Of a stretch of DNA of 64,000 bases, positions 21,194 to 34,508 are shown piece by piece (position 1 is the stretch's first letter; every line of letters starts with the position of its first letter). The notes beneath the pieces were generated by a model. The model worked only from the letters and a program-made list of their open reading frames with translations, had not been told where the DNA came from and did not search any database. The position numbers were made by a program, and so were the translations under genes. Source of the DNA: Hyparrhenia diplandra (Eukaryota; Streptophyta; Magnoliopsida; Poales; Poaceae); assembly GCA_015847255.1 (NCBI GenBank), contig JADLZK010001932.1:1240001-1304000 (forward strand), given 5' to 3'.

Positions 21194-22585
21194 TATCCTG
21201 CCTGGTGAAACTTTGAAATAGCAGGGTTTAAGCCTGCAGGATCATATGCATCCCAAATTTGTTAAGTATCTCACCCTGATCTTGTTGGTAAATGGTTAGG
21301 GTTTAAGTTATACAAAAGCATCCTCTATCTGGTATAGATTTTTTTATTGTCACAGCGACAAATCCCCCCATCCTTTTTCAGGAAATTCGTTTTATTGGAA
21401 CAGAGTAATATAAGATTAGATCTGTATAAAGGTTTATAAATTGATGTATATTGATTTGATTTCTCTAATAACTAGTCCCTTATCTAAGACAAATATTCAT
21501 CCTAGCTGCTAGTACCTTATTTGCTTTTATCAGGATTTGCTAAATCTGCATATATTTTAAAAAGAACATTGCCCAATCATGTTTAAATCAGGAAGCAGTG
21601 GTAACAATATATTTCCAGTGTTTCAGCTACATTATCACAATAATATTTTACCAAGACATGATGTGGCTTACGATAAACGTATTTTGGAGACCAGCAAATG
21701 CATATGCTAATGAAATTTACATGGATGATACTGTCTGGTCATGGTAAAACTTTGCAAGACCACGCAGTTCTAAAATTGCAGCTAATTATAAGTCATCTTC
21801 TTTTAAAAAACACGAGCCATCTTAAAATTTTGATACAACCAATCTCTTATCTTATTTAAGCTGAGGGCCTCACATTTGTAGTAAACACCAAAGAGATCTT
21901 ATGACTAATATTTATCCTAGTACCTTGGCTTTTTACCATAAATTTAGGAGCATTAGATGTTTGCAAGTCAAGAAAGAAGCCAAATTTGGAGATCCATAGT
22001 GAACAGATCATATGAAGCAGTCCAAATTGGTTTATTTAATTGATTGCTCTAGCAAGACAAAGATTTTAAAATCATTTCAGTTTTGCATGTCGAACTATAT
22101 GCTATGAACAACGGCATCTCACACACTGTACTAGGTCCTAGAATTCAAGGAAATATTGTGCACTTTTTATACAAAAACATTTAGGAGACAATATGATCTA
22201 GTTGCAAACTGTATTCTTCTTTCAGTCTTTTTTTCATTTGCTGGCCTTTTGCTTGCCAGGTAGAATATAATTTTAGTTTACAACCGATCATGCATCCACC
22301 CGCCTTTTATGGATATTTATTACTTGATCAGTTGATCCTTAACTAATAAGAGATCAATTAAAAGAGTTGATTGCTCCAAAAAGAATTTAGAATGTAATAA
22401 CATTTTTTGTGCAATTAAGTTCAGGTATGAATGTAGCCATCATAAAACAGTCAACCTATATAGACCATGAACTTGCTTTTGTCCCTATGTAATACAGTGA
22501 CAAAATTTTCGTCCGTTACATTTATTTTTTTCTGCGCCATGTTCGTGCGCTTGTGTGCAGATAATATGCATAGTATGTACTATTC
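21194..22585 (+). repeat. 1.4-kb tandem duplication, copy 1
   Basis: It starts TATCCTGCCTGGTGAAA and is repeated from 22586. Matching landmarks in order include TTAAGCCTGCAGGATCATAT, CACGCAGTTCTAA, TAGGTCCTAGAATTCAAGGA and GAATTTAGAATGTAATAACA. It is AT-rich with no coding frame, and is the uninterrupted copy, so it shows what copy 2 looked like before the two retrotransposon insertions. Confidence 0.9.
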
Positions 22586-23501
22586 TATCCTGCCTGGTGA
22601 AAACTTTGAAATGGAAGGGTTTAAGCCTGCAGGATCATATGCATCCCAAATTTGTTAAGTATCTCACCCTGATCTTGTTGGTAAATGGTTAGGTTTAAGT
22701 TATACAAAGCATCCTCTATCTGGTATAGATTTTTTTTTTTTATTCTCACAGCGACAAATCCCCCATCCTCTTCAGGAAATTCGTTTTATTGGAACAGAGT
22801 AATATAAGATTAGATCTGTATAAAGGTTTATAAATTGATGTATTGATTTGATTTCTCTAATAACTAATCCCTTTTATCTAAGACTAATATTCATCCTAGC
22901 TGCTAGCACCTTATTTGCTTTTATCAGATTTGCTAAATCTTCATGTATTTTAAAAAGAACATTGCCCGATCATGTTTAAATCAGGGAGCAGTGGTAACAA
23001 TGTATTTCCAGTGTTTCAGCTATATTATCACAATAATATTTTACCAAGACATGATGTGGCTTACGATAAACGATTTTGGAGACCAGCAAATGCATATGCT
23101 AATGAAATTGTACATGATACTGTCCGGTCTTGGTAAAACTTTGCAAGACCACGCAGTTCTAACACTGCAGCTAATTATAGGTCATCTTCTTTAAAAAAAA
23201 CACGAGCCATCTTAAATTTTTGATACAACCAATCTCTTATCTTATTTAAGCTAACGGCCTTCACATTTGTAGTAAACACCAAATAGATCTTATGACTAAT
23301 ATTTATCCTAGTACCTTGGCTTTTACCATAAATTTAGGAGCATTAAATGTTTGTAAGTCAAGAAAGAAGCCAAATTTGAGATCCATAGTGAACAGATCAT
23401 ATAAAGCAGTCCAAATTGGTTTACGAATTGATTGCTCTAGCATGACAAAGATTTTAAAATCATTTGAGTTTTGCATGTCGAACTATATGCTATGAACAAT
23501 G

Positions 23502-23963
23502 TGTCACAAACCGATCGACATTGGGCGGAAGTGACACATCGATGGCGGTTTTCCTCGACGCCGCAGAATCGTGGTTGCCGGGAAGGGTTAGCGCCGCCGC
23601 AATCGGGGCTGCCGAGGCCCTCGTGCCGGGCGCAATCGTGGTTGCCGGGTGGCAACCGTGGTTGCCGGACTATTAGAGAAGAGGAGGAAGGGAAGGACAA
23701 GCCGAGGCGCGCCGGCGGCGGCGGCCGCCATGTGGGCAGGCAGGCGGCGGCGCGAAGTGTGTGTGTGAGAGAGAGAGCCACGGCCGGAGAAGTAAAGTTG
23801 TTGGGTGTTACGCCTTTTTATTTTCTTGTTGATCCAACCGATACATCTCCCTTGTATTTATAGTCCTCGACGGACTTGCATGAGAAGTTCCCCCGGGCCG
23901 CTAGGCCCGCCTTTTAGGGTTATGACAAGCCCTTTTGGGCCCCTCTTGACGGGCATAACGACA
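23502..23963 (-). repeat. LTR of element A (3' in element orientation)
   Basis: 462 bp, TGTCAC...ACGACA on the plus strand. It pairs with about 25906-26452. The other copy has an extra ~80-bp AT-rich stretch after TTTATAGTC. Confidence 0.75.
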
Positions 23964-25905
23964 TCTCCCCACCGCTCGACAAGGCGGTGCGCCCACATCG
24001 CCGCCCAATCCACCCGCTAGGGGCGAAGGCGATGCCGAAATGGGAAGATGTGTCGTTTGGGGCCATAGCGTTGCCGGAGTTTGCCCATCTTCACGTTGAA
24101 GTTGTTAACAAAGGTGGCGCCATCGTTGAAGCTGGATGTCGAAACTCAAAGTTGTCGTAAGTAGACGCTGAACTTGTAGCTAAATGGATGGCACGCGCTT
24201 GGACTGGTTGTCGAGGTGTGGATGCCAATCATGTCATGTAGCGCCCAACTGCGCGCGCTCGCCGAGTTTGTTGGTGCCGGGCGATGCCATGAAGCTTGTC
24301 ACCGTTTGGCCGATGTAGCCGGGCTGATGAAGGATGAGAGCCTCCCGGGTGGTGACGAGGCCGATGAGGCGTGAGAGAGAGATTGATGTGGGTGGCATGT
24401 TCCTCATGTCATCGCTGAAAACTCGCAAGTCGAAGCTTGTTGAAGAACTCAAGGGAAACGAGGGGCCGTCGAACTCGGGGCGAGGTGGATCGCCATTTTC
24501 CCCGGTAGGGCGCCCACGGTGCACCATAACATAAGGCCTATTGCATAGCTCGCTTCCGTGTAGTCGCATGCCACTCGCCGTTGAGGGTGTAGATGTCGAT
24601 CATGTCGCCACCCCGTCGAGGTTGCCCGGTAGTGTCGACGCAACTTGGCAACTTGAAGTGGCAAGGAAGACATCGCGGTGTAGGTGTTCTCGCCTTCATG
24701 TGGCACCTTGTTTGGCATACGATGAACCAGAAGTACCGCTATTATCGTGGATAGCGAATACGGGTGTCTTTGGTGGAGCCGATGTTCCGCTTGTCGAGGC
24801 GCTGATGGGGGCGCCTTCCTCGCACGAAGCCGGGCGTCGGCGTCATCGAGTCTCGATTGTTGGGGGGTGCCCACGATGCACTTCTTTGGTGTCATAGCAG
24901 AACCGGTATGCGCCTTTTGTTTTGATGGCTCCTCGGAGGGCATCGGTGTTCTCATCTATAGCGGCGCCGATGGGGGCGACGCCGCGGGTCGCCGATGTTG
25001 ACGTTGGTCGCCAATGGTTCATCGCTGTTCATGCCCTGGAGTTGTTGTCGATGTCGAACGTTGTGGTTGTCGATGTTGATGGCAACGCCGAGGATGTTGG
25101 AGTTGTCGCCGCCGATTTGTTGGCAATCCTCTTGACATAACCGTTGATGATGGTGATGTAGCGCAGAGTTTACATCGTTGTCGATGTTGTTGGGGGCGCC
25201 TTTGTAGGCATTGTCGGCGTCAGGACGAGGGGTTGGGGTCGTGGTGACGCCGGCCGACGAGCGACGCCGCCGATTGAGTAGCCACGATGGTAGCCGCGGT
25301 GGATGCTCCCTGGCTTTACCAGTGTCGAGAAGACGCTGTCGATAATCCGGGAACTTATTATCCGCGCTATTGTTGGAGCATCGCGACATTGGCCTAGTTG
25401 GTAGGCTTTTCGTCGAAAGGCCTAGTGGATGTCGGTGGTGGCCTCCTCGACCGATCGAACTAAGATGCGATAGCGGTGCGTCCTGGGGGTAGGGCGTATC
25501 GCTGTTTGTAGCTGATCATTGATCTTAGAGAGGGTGACTTCGACTCCGCCACCGGGGTCATAATCGGCCGGCGGCACTCCACGGCGTGGACGCCGCCGGT
25601 GGTGGCTAAGATGATGTCGCGAGGCACGCACGCCGTCAGCGCCATGGCCGGTAAGGCGGGTGTTGTTGCCGGGGCGTATTACCGCTCATCGTGGATGCTC
25701 GGGCGGATGGCGCTGTCGCTGTCCGCGGGCAAGCTTGCCGCATACCGCCGCTGTTTCTCCCAAGATGTCGCCACATAGCCTCGCCAGAGTCTCCGGTGAG
25801 GTCCTCCATGAACGCCGATTGTCCATGCTACCGCCATCCGGAATCGGCGACGGCGGTGGTCGCCGAAGCCTTCGGTGGTGGGAATCGCCCCGGCCTCGAT
25901 ACCGC

Positions 25906-26452
25906 TGGTTAAAACCGGATCGATTGGGCCTCGGCGACACGCCGATCAGCGGGTTTTTCGTGGCGGCAAAGAATCGGGGTTGCCGAAGGGTTAGAGCGGC
26001 AACAGTAACGGGGGCCGGGGGCCGTGCGGGCGGTAATCGGGGTTACCCGCGCCGTAAAATCGGTTGCCGGATCGTTGGAGAAGAGGAAGAAGGAAAAGGA
26101 CGGCGTGGGGCGCGGTGGCGGCGAGGCGGCGCGTGACCTTGGCGGCCGCGGCTGCAGACGTGTGTGTGTGTCTTGGTGTCTTGGCGTGTGCGCTCAAGTT
26201 GTTAAATGTTACCTCTTTATTTTCCTTGATCCAATTACATCTCCCTTGTATTTATAGTCGCTTGAGAAGTAGATAACTCTAATCTATTCCTATTTTTCCC
26301 TAAATAATATTACTTAATGAGGAAGTAAGCAACGATGTGACGTAGTGGCGGTGGCGCGGCGGGATACAAGGGCCTCCCCTCCTTTGCTGCTAGGCCGACC
26401 TTTTAGGGTTGTGACAAGCCCTTTGGGGACCCCTCTTGATGGGCACATGACA
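25906..26452 (-). repeat. LTR of element A (5' in element orientation)
   Basis: The left edge is approximate because the TG end is not cleanly conserved. It shares AAACCGGATCGA.., TTGCCG(A)AGGGTTAG and CTCCCTTGTATTTATAGTC with the other LTR. Just outside, CTCGATACCGC (about 25895-25905) may be a damaged complement of the initiator-Met primer site. Confidence 0.6.
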
Positions 26453-26707
26453 CAATGACTTCTCACACACTATACTAGGTCCTAGAATTCAAGGAAATAT
26501 TGTGCACTTTTATACAAAAACATCTTGGAACAATATGGCCTTAGTTGCAAACTCTTGTATTCTTCTTCGGTCTTTTTCATTTGCTTTCGTCTTTTTGCTC
26601 TGGACCATCCATTAACCAAAAGTGCAGTTCATTTTTCATTTCTTCTTCTTGCTTACCACCAACATGCCGAGTCAGAATATAATTTTAGTTTATAACTGAC
26701 CATCCAT

Positions 26708-29700
26708 TAAGCAAACCCGGACGGATTCCGAGGGTGATACCGGCCTACGACGGCGGCAGCGCGCGTCGCATCGATGGCGGTGTAGACGACTTAGACGGGT
26801 GGATATAGGATGACGAGGGTCACAAAACGTTAGTACGCATCCAAAGAAATCTCTCTCGATTTCCTATTTTGTCTTATCTTTATTTCCCAAAATATCCGGC
26901 GGTATATAATGACGGCCGATGATTATATGGCGCTGGGCCATACCGCCATAGCCAAGCCTCCTGCAGGTGTACGTGCTCTTTTGCCGGTGGCGCTGGCCTC
27001 CTTAGGTCCCTGCACCTAATTTGGCATTACGACATCTTCCCCTTTTTCCTCGCCGATGATAGCCGATCCTCGCCGTGGTTCTCATTCACTGTTGTTGGTT
27101 GACGGGTTGATCAAAGTAGTACCTAACCGAAGATTGTTGCATCCACTTGTGTCGAATGAGTCTGGTGAAGATGAAGACGACCTTTGCCGGATCCTCGGTT
27201 CAATGAATGGAATCTGTACTGCAATCAGAGATGGCTGCAGCAGCTGCTGGGCACGCCAAGGGGTGAAAATGCGAACCCTGGCGGTGCAAAAGTATCCAAA
27301 CCCGAAGGCTTGGAGAAGGATGGTCGCACTTGATAATTCTCGGTAAAGCAACGCGGGTTGTCGCAGGAAGAAGATTGGCAATCGCTAGCAGCGCCTGAAG
27401 TTCGCAGGTACCTCCATCATGAAGGGTGCTTTGCCGCGATGCTTTTGGCAATGGTTGGCAAAGATGTCGAGGTGAGCCGCCAATCACCTTGGGTGGCTTC
27501 AGTCGCTGTTCTTGCTGAGTTTTCTGATGGTTCCTCGACGCGGGCTGGCGGTTGTCGGCTTGCCGCTGTAGCGAAGCTGAGGATGAATGAGAGTCGCTTG
27601 GTAGTGATGGAGGTCAACGGTGTAGGGAATGATGTGGGTGGCATGTACCTCATGTTGTCGCCCATGATCGAGAACGCATCGATTTTGGCTCCCCGAATCT
27701 TCCCGTACCGCCATATAGCTTCCAGCGTTGAGGGCCGGTGATGTCGCTTGTCGATGTCATCATGTCCTTGCCCTGGCGTCAGTCATGCTGGCGAACGCGG
27801 GCGAGGGGCTCGAGGATACGAAGCAGGCGCATCATTATGCGTTCCCCGTATGGGCGCTTCCCGCTTCGTAGAGGGGCCGCCTCCCCGGTAGGTTGTAGAG
27901 TCCGCTGGCTTAATCCTGGTAGCGCCATAGACTTAGTCGTGATCGGCGCGTACCCTTCCGCTGGCGCCATGCTGCCTGGTTATGCCGCCGTACCGCAACA
28001 TGACGGCAACGTAGAGGTGTCCCACCAATAGTGGCCGCTTCGGCATGCGCATGAACCGCAGGTACCACTATCGCGTGAATAGCGCAAAAGATACCCGCTG
28101 TCTTTGTCCCACGATGGTCCGCTGTCGGATGATGATGTTGGTAGGGCGCTTCCCGTAGCTGGCGCTTCGAGGTGGAGGCAAAGGACGCAGAGTCAGCGCC
28201 GTGGGTCGGTGAGAGAGTCGCGCCTGCCCATTGAGGGCATCATCAGCCGCTGGTGATGCCCTGGCGATCGCTGCCGCATCGACGCTGGCATAGGTGTCCG
28301 GTGATGGCGCCCTTGACGCTCGCCTGTGGATGTTGCTGACGCCGCCGGTGTTGGTGCTGAAGTTGTTGTCGCCGGAGCTGGATGCGTTGCCTGCGGGTCG
28401 GCATGGTGATGACCAGTATATCGTAGCATGCCACAGTTGGCTGTGGGAGGGTCATCATCATCTGCTGGTGACCGGTGCTGCTGTAATGCTGGTAGCCTCG
28501 CCGGAGGTGTTGCTGCTGTCGCATGTCGAGGACGCCGGAGTTGAGATCGTCGACGCCGGGCGCCGACGCCGCAGTAACGCTGTTGTATTGCTCTCGACGA
28601 CGCATTCGCGCGGATGCTCCCTGTTCCGGCAAAGGTCGAGATGATGTTGTTGGGTGGACTTATCTCGCCGCTATGCTGGAGCCTCGACGCTGGTCGGTAG
28701 TTGCAGGCTTCAGCGCAGGTGGACGCCGTAAGTGGTAACCTCCCCTCGCTCGGACATCCGGACCGACTCGCGCATCGCGGCGCTTCCTTTGGGTAGGCGT
28801 ATCGCTGTTTGCGCATCGCATGAGCGGGAGGGTGTGACGTACACGCCTTTGGGGACGTTTTCGGCCACGCGGCCGACGCAATGGCGCTCTTCACGGCGTG
28901 TGACGCCGCTTGGTGTGGCCGAGATGACGCTGAGGCACAAACGTCAACAAATACGGCCGCAGGCGGTGTTACAATAAGTATGCACACTAGTTCGCCGTGG
29001 ATGGAGGAGACTCGCTGCTAAACCGCAGAAACCGTGGTGTTTTGTCAGATGTACCGGCCGCTTTCTCCTTAGCTGCACGTTACAACTCGTCAGAAGGTCA
29101 GCCGGCGATTCCCCGGAGGCCCTCCATGAACTTCGACATTGTCTGGCGCGTACATCTAATCTTGAAGACGCGGTGGTCGCCTCTGGCCTTCTGCGGTGGA
29201 ATTGCCCGTCTCCCGCATACCGGGACGGATTCGCTGCGGATAATGCGCATCGGGCGGGCGCTAGCGGGCGCCGCTTGGCGTGTGGTGACGCATGATCGGC
29301 GGCGTGATGGCGTGAGATGAGGTCGACGGCGCGAACGCGAGGTAGGAGGCGACGTATGATGACGTGATATAGCAAACGGGTGGGCTTATCACTTTAGGGA
29401 ACGGGATGGGCGGGCGCGCCATGCTGTGGCGCATGGGCGGAGGGGGCAGGCGCCGGGCGGGCGGTGGTGGCGGGCGCGACGCAAGCATCGGTGAGAGCCA
29501 GTTTGAGAGAGCCAGTTGCTGGGTGTTACCCCCTTTACCTTCACCCACCACCACTACGTGCTCTTTGTGACAACCGGGGAGCCCTGCACTAAAGAAATCC
29601 CTAATTTTTCCTATCCCACCTCAAATATCTATTGTTACCATTTAATGACTTGTCGACGGCTGGGCGTGTGGCTGGCCACCGGGCTCTCTGCGGCGTATGC

Positions 29701-29764
29701 TACACAAGCCCTTTTGGGTTGGCGGCGGCCTCCTCGCACCGCACCTGGTACTTGGCATACGACA
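26708..29764 (-). mobile_element. Non-autonomous LTR retrotransposon B, related to A (~3.05 kb)
   Basis: A second insertion in copy 2 of the tandem duplication. The left LTR ends GGCATTACGACA at 27034 followed by TCTTCCCC (minus-strand purine tract), as in element A. The right LTR ends GGCATACGACA at 29764. The interior shares GATGTGGGTGGCATG(T)..CCTCATGT phrases with A (24387-24410 and 27633-27656) and many CG-rich repeats. The left edge is only approximate, and a clean 5-bp duplication was not found. No gag or pol motif is readable. The long open frames inside (for example 264 codons, minus strand) are low-complexity and open on both strands. Confidence 0.65.
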
Positions 29765-30071
29765 GTATATCCCTCCCTTTTATGATTTATTACCAATAGC
29801 GCTGATCCCAACTAATAAGAGAGATCAATTAAAGAGTGGATTGCTCCAAAAAAGAATTTAGAATGTAATAACATTTATTTGTGCAATTAAGTTCAGGGCT
29901 GAAAGTGTAGCCATCATCATAAAACAGTCAACCTATATAAGGTAGACTCGCGTAGAACTTGCTTGTCCTTTATGTGTATCACAGTGGCAAAATTTTCGTT
30001 CGTTACATTTATTTTTCTGCATCATGCGTTCGCGCGCTTTGTGCGGCGATAATACGCATAGTGGCGTACTC

Positions 30072-30810
30072 ATTTATTGATCAGCGCATCAAAATGGGTG
30101 ACCAGTAATTAAGTTAGAAAAATTGAAAAGTAAATCTTAAATGTCGTTAATCAGAGATCACAGCAAAGTTACTCCGTCATTCCCGAACCCCCAACTAGAT
30201 GATACTATCTTTTTTCTTCAGAAAATCACAGTATTGATTGTTGGCGTTTCTTTAATTCGTTTTTGCCAAAATGCACAGGAAAGAGTGTGGGAATGCGCCA
30301 TGGCAACTGTTGTTAGGTCTACAGCGCTTACCCCATTGAGGCAGCAAGAAGGTAAGTCTGGGCGCAGCCGAGGCAAATGTTACAGTACGCGTCAATGAGA
30401 CCTCTGATTGTGAGAGGCACTCTCAGCGCAGCAACGGCAATTTAACCTTTTTCAAACCTGCAGCCACGACTACATTCCACGCCCCAATCTACATGGCGGC
30501 AGCAGTTTGCAGCACAGCAAGCCGCCGGAGCGCTGGTTCCCGCAGGATGAATTACGGGCCCGTTCAGCCCTCCGGGAACAAATGCGCAAAAGCTTCCGTC
30601 AGGTAACAGGGAATTGGCGAGACGGCACCGACTTACCAGATATATGGGCAAAATAAGTTTACCAATAAGCTCTTTAGGAAAATGCAGACAAGGAGGTGTC
30701 GATCAATACATATTGTGTTATTGGGCATCTGAGTTCTTTTGTGTGTTCTGTTTTCTCGTATTGCAAAAAATGCAGAAAGAAATACTCCTTTTATCTCTGT
30801 GTATCAATTC
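30072..30810 (+). other. Exon-like scraps, product unknown
   Basis: A stretch between a possible acceptor (GCACAG|GAAAG, about 30279) and donor (AAGAAG|GTAAGT, about 30353) reads ERVWECAMATVVRSTALTPL in one frame. A second open stretch (about 30461-30597) ends at a possible donor CAG|GTAACA. No family was recognised. These could be remains of a host gene or a captured fragment. Confidence 0.3.
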
Positions 30811-31215
30811 ATAAGAATAGCTCGCTAGCGACGACGCTATAGCGCCGCTATTTAGCTTTCTTTGAGGAGCAGCTTGCTACGACGATTTTGAAGGCGAAAC
30901 GCTATTTGCCGCCATACGCTAATAGCGCACCCGCTAATTTCAAGCAATCATAGGTCATTTAGCCCGCTATTTTAGAAGTTAATATTTCCGCCGCGCGTGT
31001 CGGCCCACTAACAGCATATAGTCCAACGCCAGCCAACCCTATAGCCAAAATCCCGCGGTAATACGTGTTAGCAAGACTTTGATGCGTATCATGTATGCCC
31101 TTATAATCGCTATCTTTACATGCCAGAAATTACACTCATGGCGCTATATTTTTTGCTCAGTCAAGCAAATTGCTTAGCCCGGCTATTAGCGCCATTATGT
31201 ACTTCTAAATGAGAA
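30811..31215. repeat. GCTAT/AGCG-rich dispersed repeat
   Basis: Recurring GCTATAGCG, GCTATTTAGC, GCTAATAGCG and GGCTATTAGCGCC phrases on both strands resemble the body of a dispersed grass transposon. No clear ends or target duplication were found. Confidence 0.45.
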
Positions 31216-34200
31216 ATCACACAAACGCTAGAATTTCCCCGTAAAAACTCTACTCATTATGTGTAACAAAGACCTGGTGCCACGTTGGCAGCCATACAGT
31301 CGCAACATAACAAACTTTTTATGACTCATTCTAAGAATAATACAGTTGTAATGTACTCTTATAACATACTTATTTCAAAAGCATAAAGTCGCATGTAGTG
31401 TGCAGTGTACAAAGCATAGTATTAGCACTTTATGCAACTGATAGCGGAAATAAATTTTGCAACAGATGGACGAAAAAATAAGAACAACAGTATAACTGAG
31501 AAAGATGTGAATGGTACCTTTTATCTTGTAGGTGATATTCTCTTAATGTTAAGTCGATACAATCTTGCAGATAAAAGTTATGATTTGAAGCGGAGCTGCT
31601 TCAATTCAGGTCTCTGCGTGGTCTTGCCCATACCTCCACGTACTACAGGATACAACTCCTAAAATGCCAAAGTGGGAGATGCATGAAAATCAAACCATTA
31701 TGAGCTGCTAGCAACTTCATGAAGATAAACACAAGATTCATGAAACCATAAACGAAACCTCTACCGTACGGGTGTTTCGTCCATCACCTTGTCCTCCACT
31801 GCTCCACCATGGCAGCAAGCTTCCTTCAGGTGAGCATTCTGCAAAGCTCATCATCCTCAGCAAGGTACCCTCCCTTTGCCATAAGAAGCTGAGAGATAGC
31901 CAGTAAAGCACTGACGTCCTGCTGCTGTGTAGAAGACAAGAATGATCTATCAGCGGTGGTGCAGAGACCCTGAATGTTCAGTGAACTCCGACCCAATAAC
32001 GTGCTTGTGCATGAAAATAAAAATATCTGAAGGATATGAAGGCTCCTTGGCCATCACATGTGCTCCGGAGAGAGATTGACTTGATCCTGGGGGTCGGTCC
32101 AATGCACCCCTGCCTACTATTTTGCAATCGACGCTGTTTGGACGCAATATCGACGGCGCATCGGAAGGAATACAATGACGACGAAACATGTGATGACATT
32201 TATTACAGGGTATAGAGAAGGGCGTGCATTTGAAATGCCCTAATTTGCCTCGAGATCCGTGTAAAGCCAGTAATCACTTGATTAATATATTACATTGTCA
32301 TCATCTACCAAACGTCCAAGCGTACTTACCGATACAAATCAAAATCATATATATATATATACTCATATAAAAGAAGTATATGCGATCCAGCGCAGGTCAG
32401 ATCTGAGATCTGACTCTTCTTGGATGCTAGTATGTAGTATGATGCAAGCGCAGTGGTCATATCAGCCGTGGGAACGATGCAAGCCCAGACATGATATACT
32501 ACTATGCAACCTTCTGGCATGCTAATAAGTGAAAATTTACCGTGCACCTTTCTCCAGTCAAATTTCACTGACACACATCAACATTTGGCTATTCGGCTCA
32601 GGGATTCCGTCTCAAGATTCAGTAAAATTGTAGAAAACTCTTCCATCACATATTTCAACACTGCAGCATGTACCTAATAACGTTGCATATATTCATAGCT
32701 TTCTAACATTGCGCAATGATTACTAGTCACGCAAAGACCGGCCCCTGCCAATAGCTTCCCCTGCTGTTGGCCTAGCTCACAGCATGCGTGGCGGGCCCCA
32801 ATGCAGGCATGGCATGGAGCCAATAGGCGCAGGTGCTCTGATGTGGCGGCGTGGGTTGTAGGCAGGATGATGTGGGCGGCCAGCTGACACAATGGTCAGC
32901 ATGGCCAGGCCGACAAGTACTGTGTGCAGCCATAGTTAGCCAGGCGCTCTGCGCGAACGGCGCGCCGCCAGGCTTGAACAACGCAGCCACGGCTAGGCTG
33001 GCCTGGGCACACGCATTTATTGCAGGTGCCCGCAGCACCGGCGCGGCTGACAGAACAAGCCAAATCAATGATTCAATGATACCTTAGATGTGAAGCCCAC
33101 TAGCTGTACGACATGGCTATCTGCGACCGTAGGCACATGCGAAAATATTACACCATCAAAGATAGAGAACCCTCTCCGGACTACAAATCCAACAATAGGT
33201 ACAAACTGCTGATGATGCCCAGAAGCTTGTTTACCTCTTGCCCGTGCGTGCATCAAGCTCCTCCCATACGAATACAAGCTTTAATGCAAGAAATGTCGCG
33301 AAGCAATAAAAGCTCCTACTCGGTAAGGTGCTGGTAAGCTCTCATACTCATACTCCACAGAGCTTCGTCACCTGTCAGCTTCTCTATCAACAGGTGCATG
33401 AACCCCTGTCGAGGCTCTTAACTCCGCCAATGTGATGCCGCTACCTTCTTCGTCTCCAGCTACAGAGGGTGTTTGTTGTTACAGGAGAAGACAAAGGGGC
33501 GCGGGAAGCGGTGATGCAAGTAGAATCGTATCGTGGACGTGCAAGCAGCTTGTTGATCTCGAGGGGGATTGGAGGTGGAATTAGTAACGGTGGGGAGATG
33601 TGCTCGTCCAAACCAAGATATAATGTTATTGTGGCTAACGTGGTGCATGCAACCCCATCGTGAGTATATTATAATGCCTCTATCGTGGTGCATGAACCTA
33701 GTATCGAGTATATTACATGTGATGCAGGTAGCTAACGTGGAATTGTTTCTGTTTTCTTTATTTCTGCCTCGGTATTCTCAACACCGGCATTAATTGTTGG
33801 CATCACTTGTTGCGTTGTCATTTACCGCGTCAAGTAGTGGTCAGTACAATCCAAAATGTAGCAGGTTAGCACTGGCGACAATTTGCGTTGGGTATGATGG
33901 GCTTTTTGCATGGCGCACCGGCTTGTGAATAACAATGCATCACGAGACGTACAAAATATACTAGTCTAACTTCTCCACCACTGCCTTTAAATGAAAATAT
34001 ATATTCATTTTCCTATCCACACTCCATACCTGCAAATACAACAAAACTTTTCAGTTATTACAGGTCTTACTGCTTGCGGAACATCGAATGTTTGATATAT
34101 GGAGATGCAGATTGTCGCTGCATTTGACGTGCTGATGCCTGCCAACAGAGGTGGGTCCACTTTGCTGTCCTCTCATTAAAAAATACCGATGAGCCCAGTG

Positions 34201-34500
34201 GGCGAAGCCAGCTTTAGCAGTTGGGTATTGTAAATTTTTTGGGACACAAGAGTGTATCTTACGAGCAGGATGCAGCCAGAGTTTACCAGCTGGCAATTGC
34301 AATTGGCTGCTACGCCATTTTAAAAAAATTTTACCTCACATGCGGATCCGCGAACCATTGACGGGCTGGGGTTGTTCAACGGATGAGATATAGGCAAAAT
34401 GCAGCGCGTCCGCAGGCTGGAAATTTCCAACAGAGTTGGCAAGTGGAGCCAGTATTTTGCATCCAAGAGAGAGAAAACTCATAAGGCGTATCTGCTCTCC
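31216..34500. other. Mixed low-copy-looking DNA without a supported gene
   Basis: Scattered short frames only. On the minus strand, 31918 down to 31821 reads QQQDVSALLAISQLLMAKGG and on to a TGA, preceded by an intron-like CTACACAG; this resembles the last exon of a gene but I could not identify it. A TA repeat lies at 32347-32361. A GC-rich patch (32750-33050) has no recognised product. Confidence 0.35.
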
Positions 34501-34508
34501 TCAACGCC

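Larger units (their letters stand above)
23502..26452 (-). mobile_element. Non-autonomous LTR retrotransposon A (2.95 kb)
   Basis: It begins TGTCAC and ends GCACATGACA, with a perfect 5-bp duplication CAATG (23497-23501 and 26453-26457). The two LTRs are 23502-23963 and about 25906-26452; both contain a TTGCCGG-rich part, GAGAAGAGGA, the phrase CTCCCTTGTATTTATAGTC and TTTTAGGGTTRTGACAAGCC. A purine tract on the minus strand (GGTGGGGAGA, 23964-23973) abuts the left LTR, so the element reads on the minus strand. The 1.9-kb interior has CG-rich open frames on both strands but no gag or pol motif. Insertion is confirmed by the uninterrupted copy 1. Confidence 0.85.
22586..30071 (+). repeat. 1.4-kb tandem duplication, copy 2, split by two LTR elements
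   Basis: Copy 2 consists of 22586-23501, 26453 to about 26707, and 29765 to about 30071. Removing the two insertions gives about 1.47 kb collinear with 21194-22585. It ends near AATACGCATAGTGG, matching AATATGCATAGT at the end of copy 1. A short extra segment at about 26595-26675 is absent from copy 1. Confidence 0.85.

Noticed and set aside
28193..28987. 264-codon minus-strand frame
   Set aside because: It is inside retrotransposon B and is low-complexity with no gag, protease or other motif.
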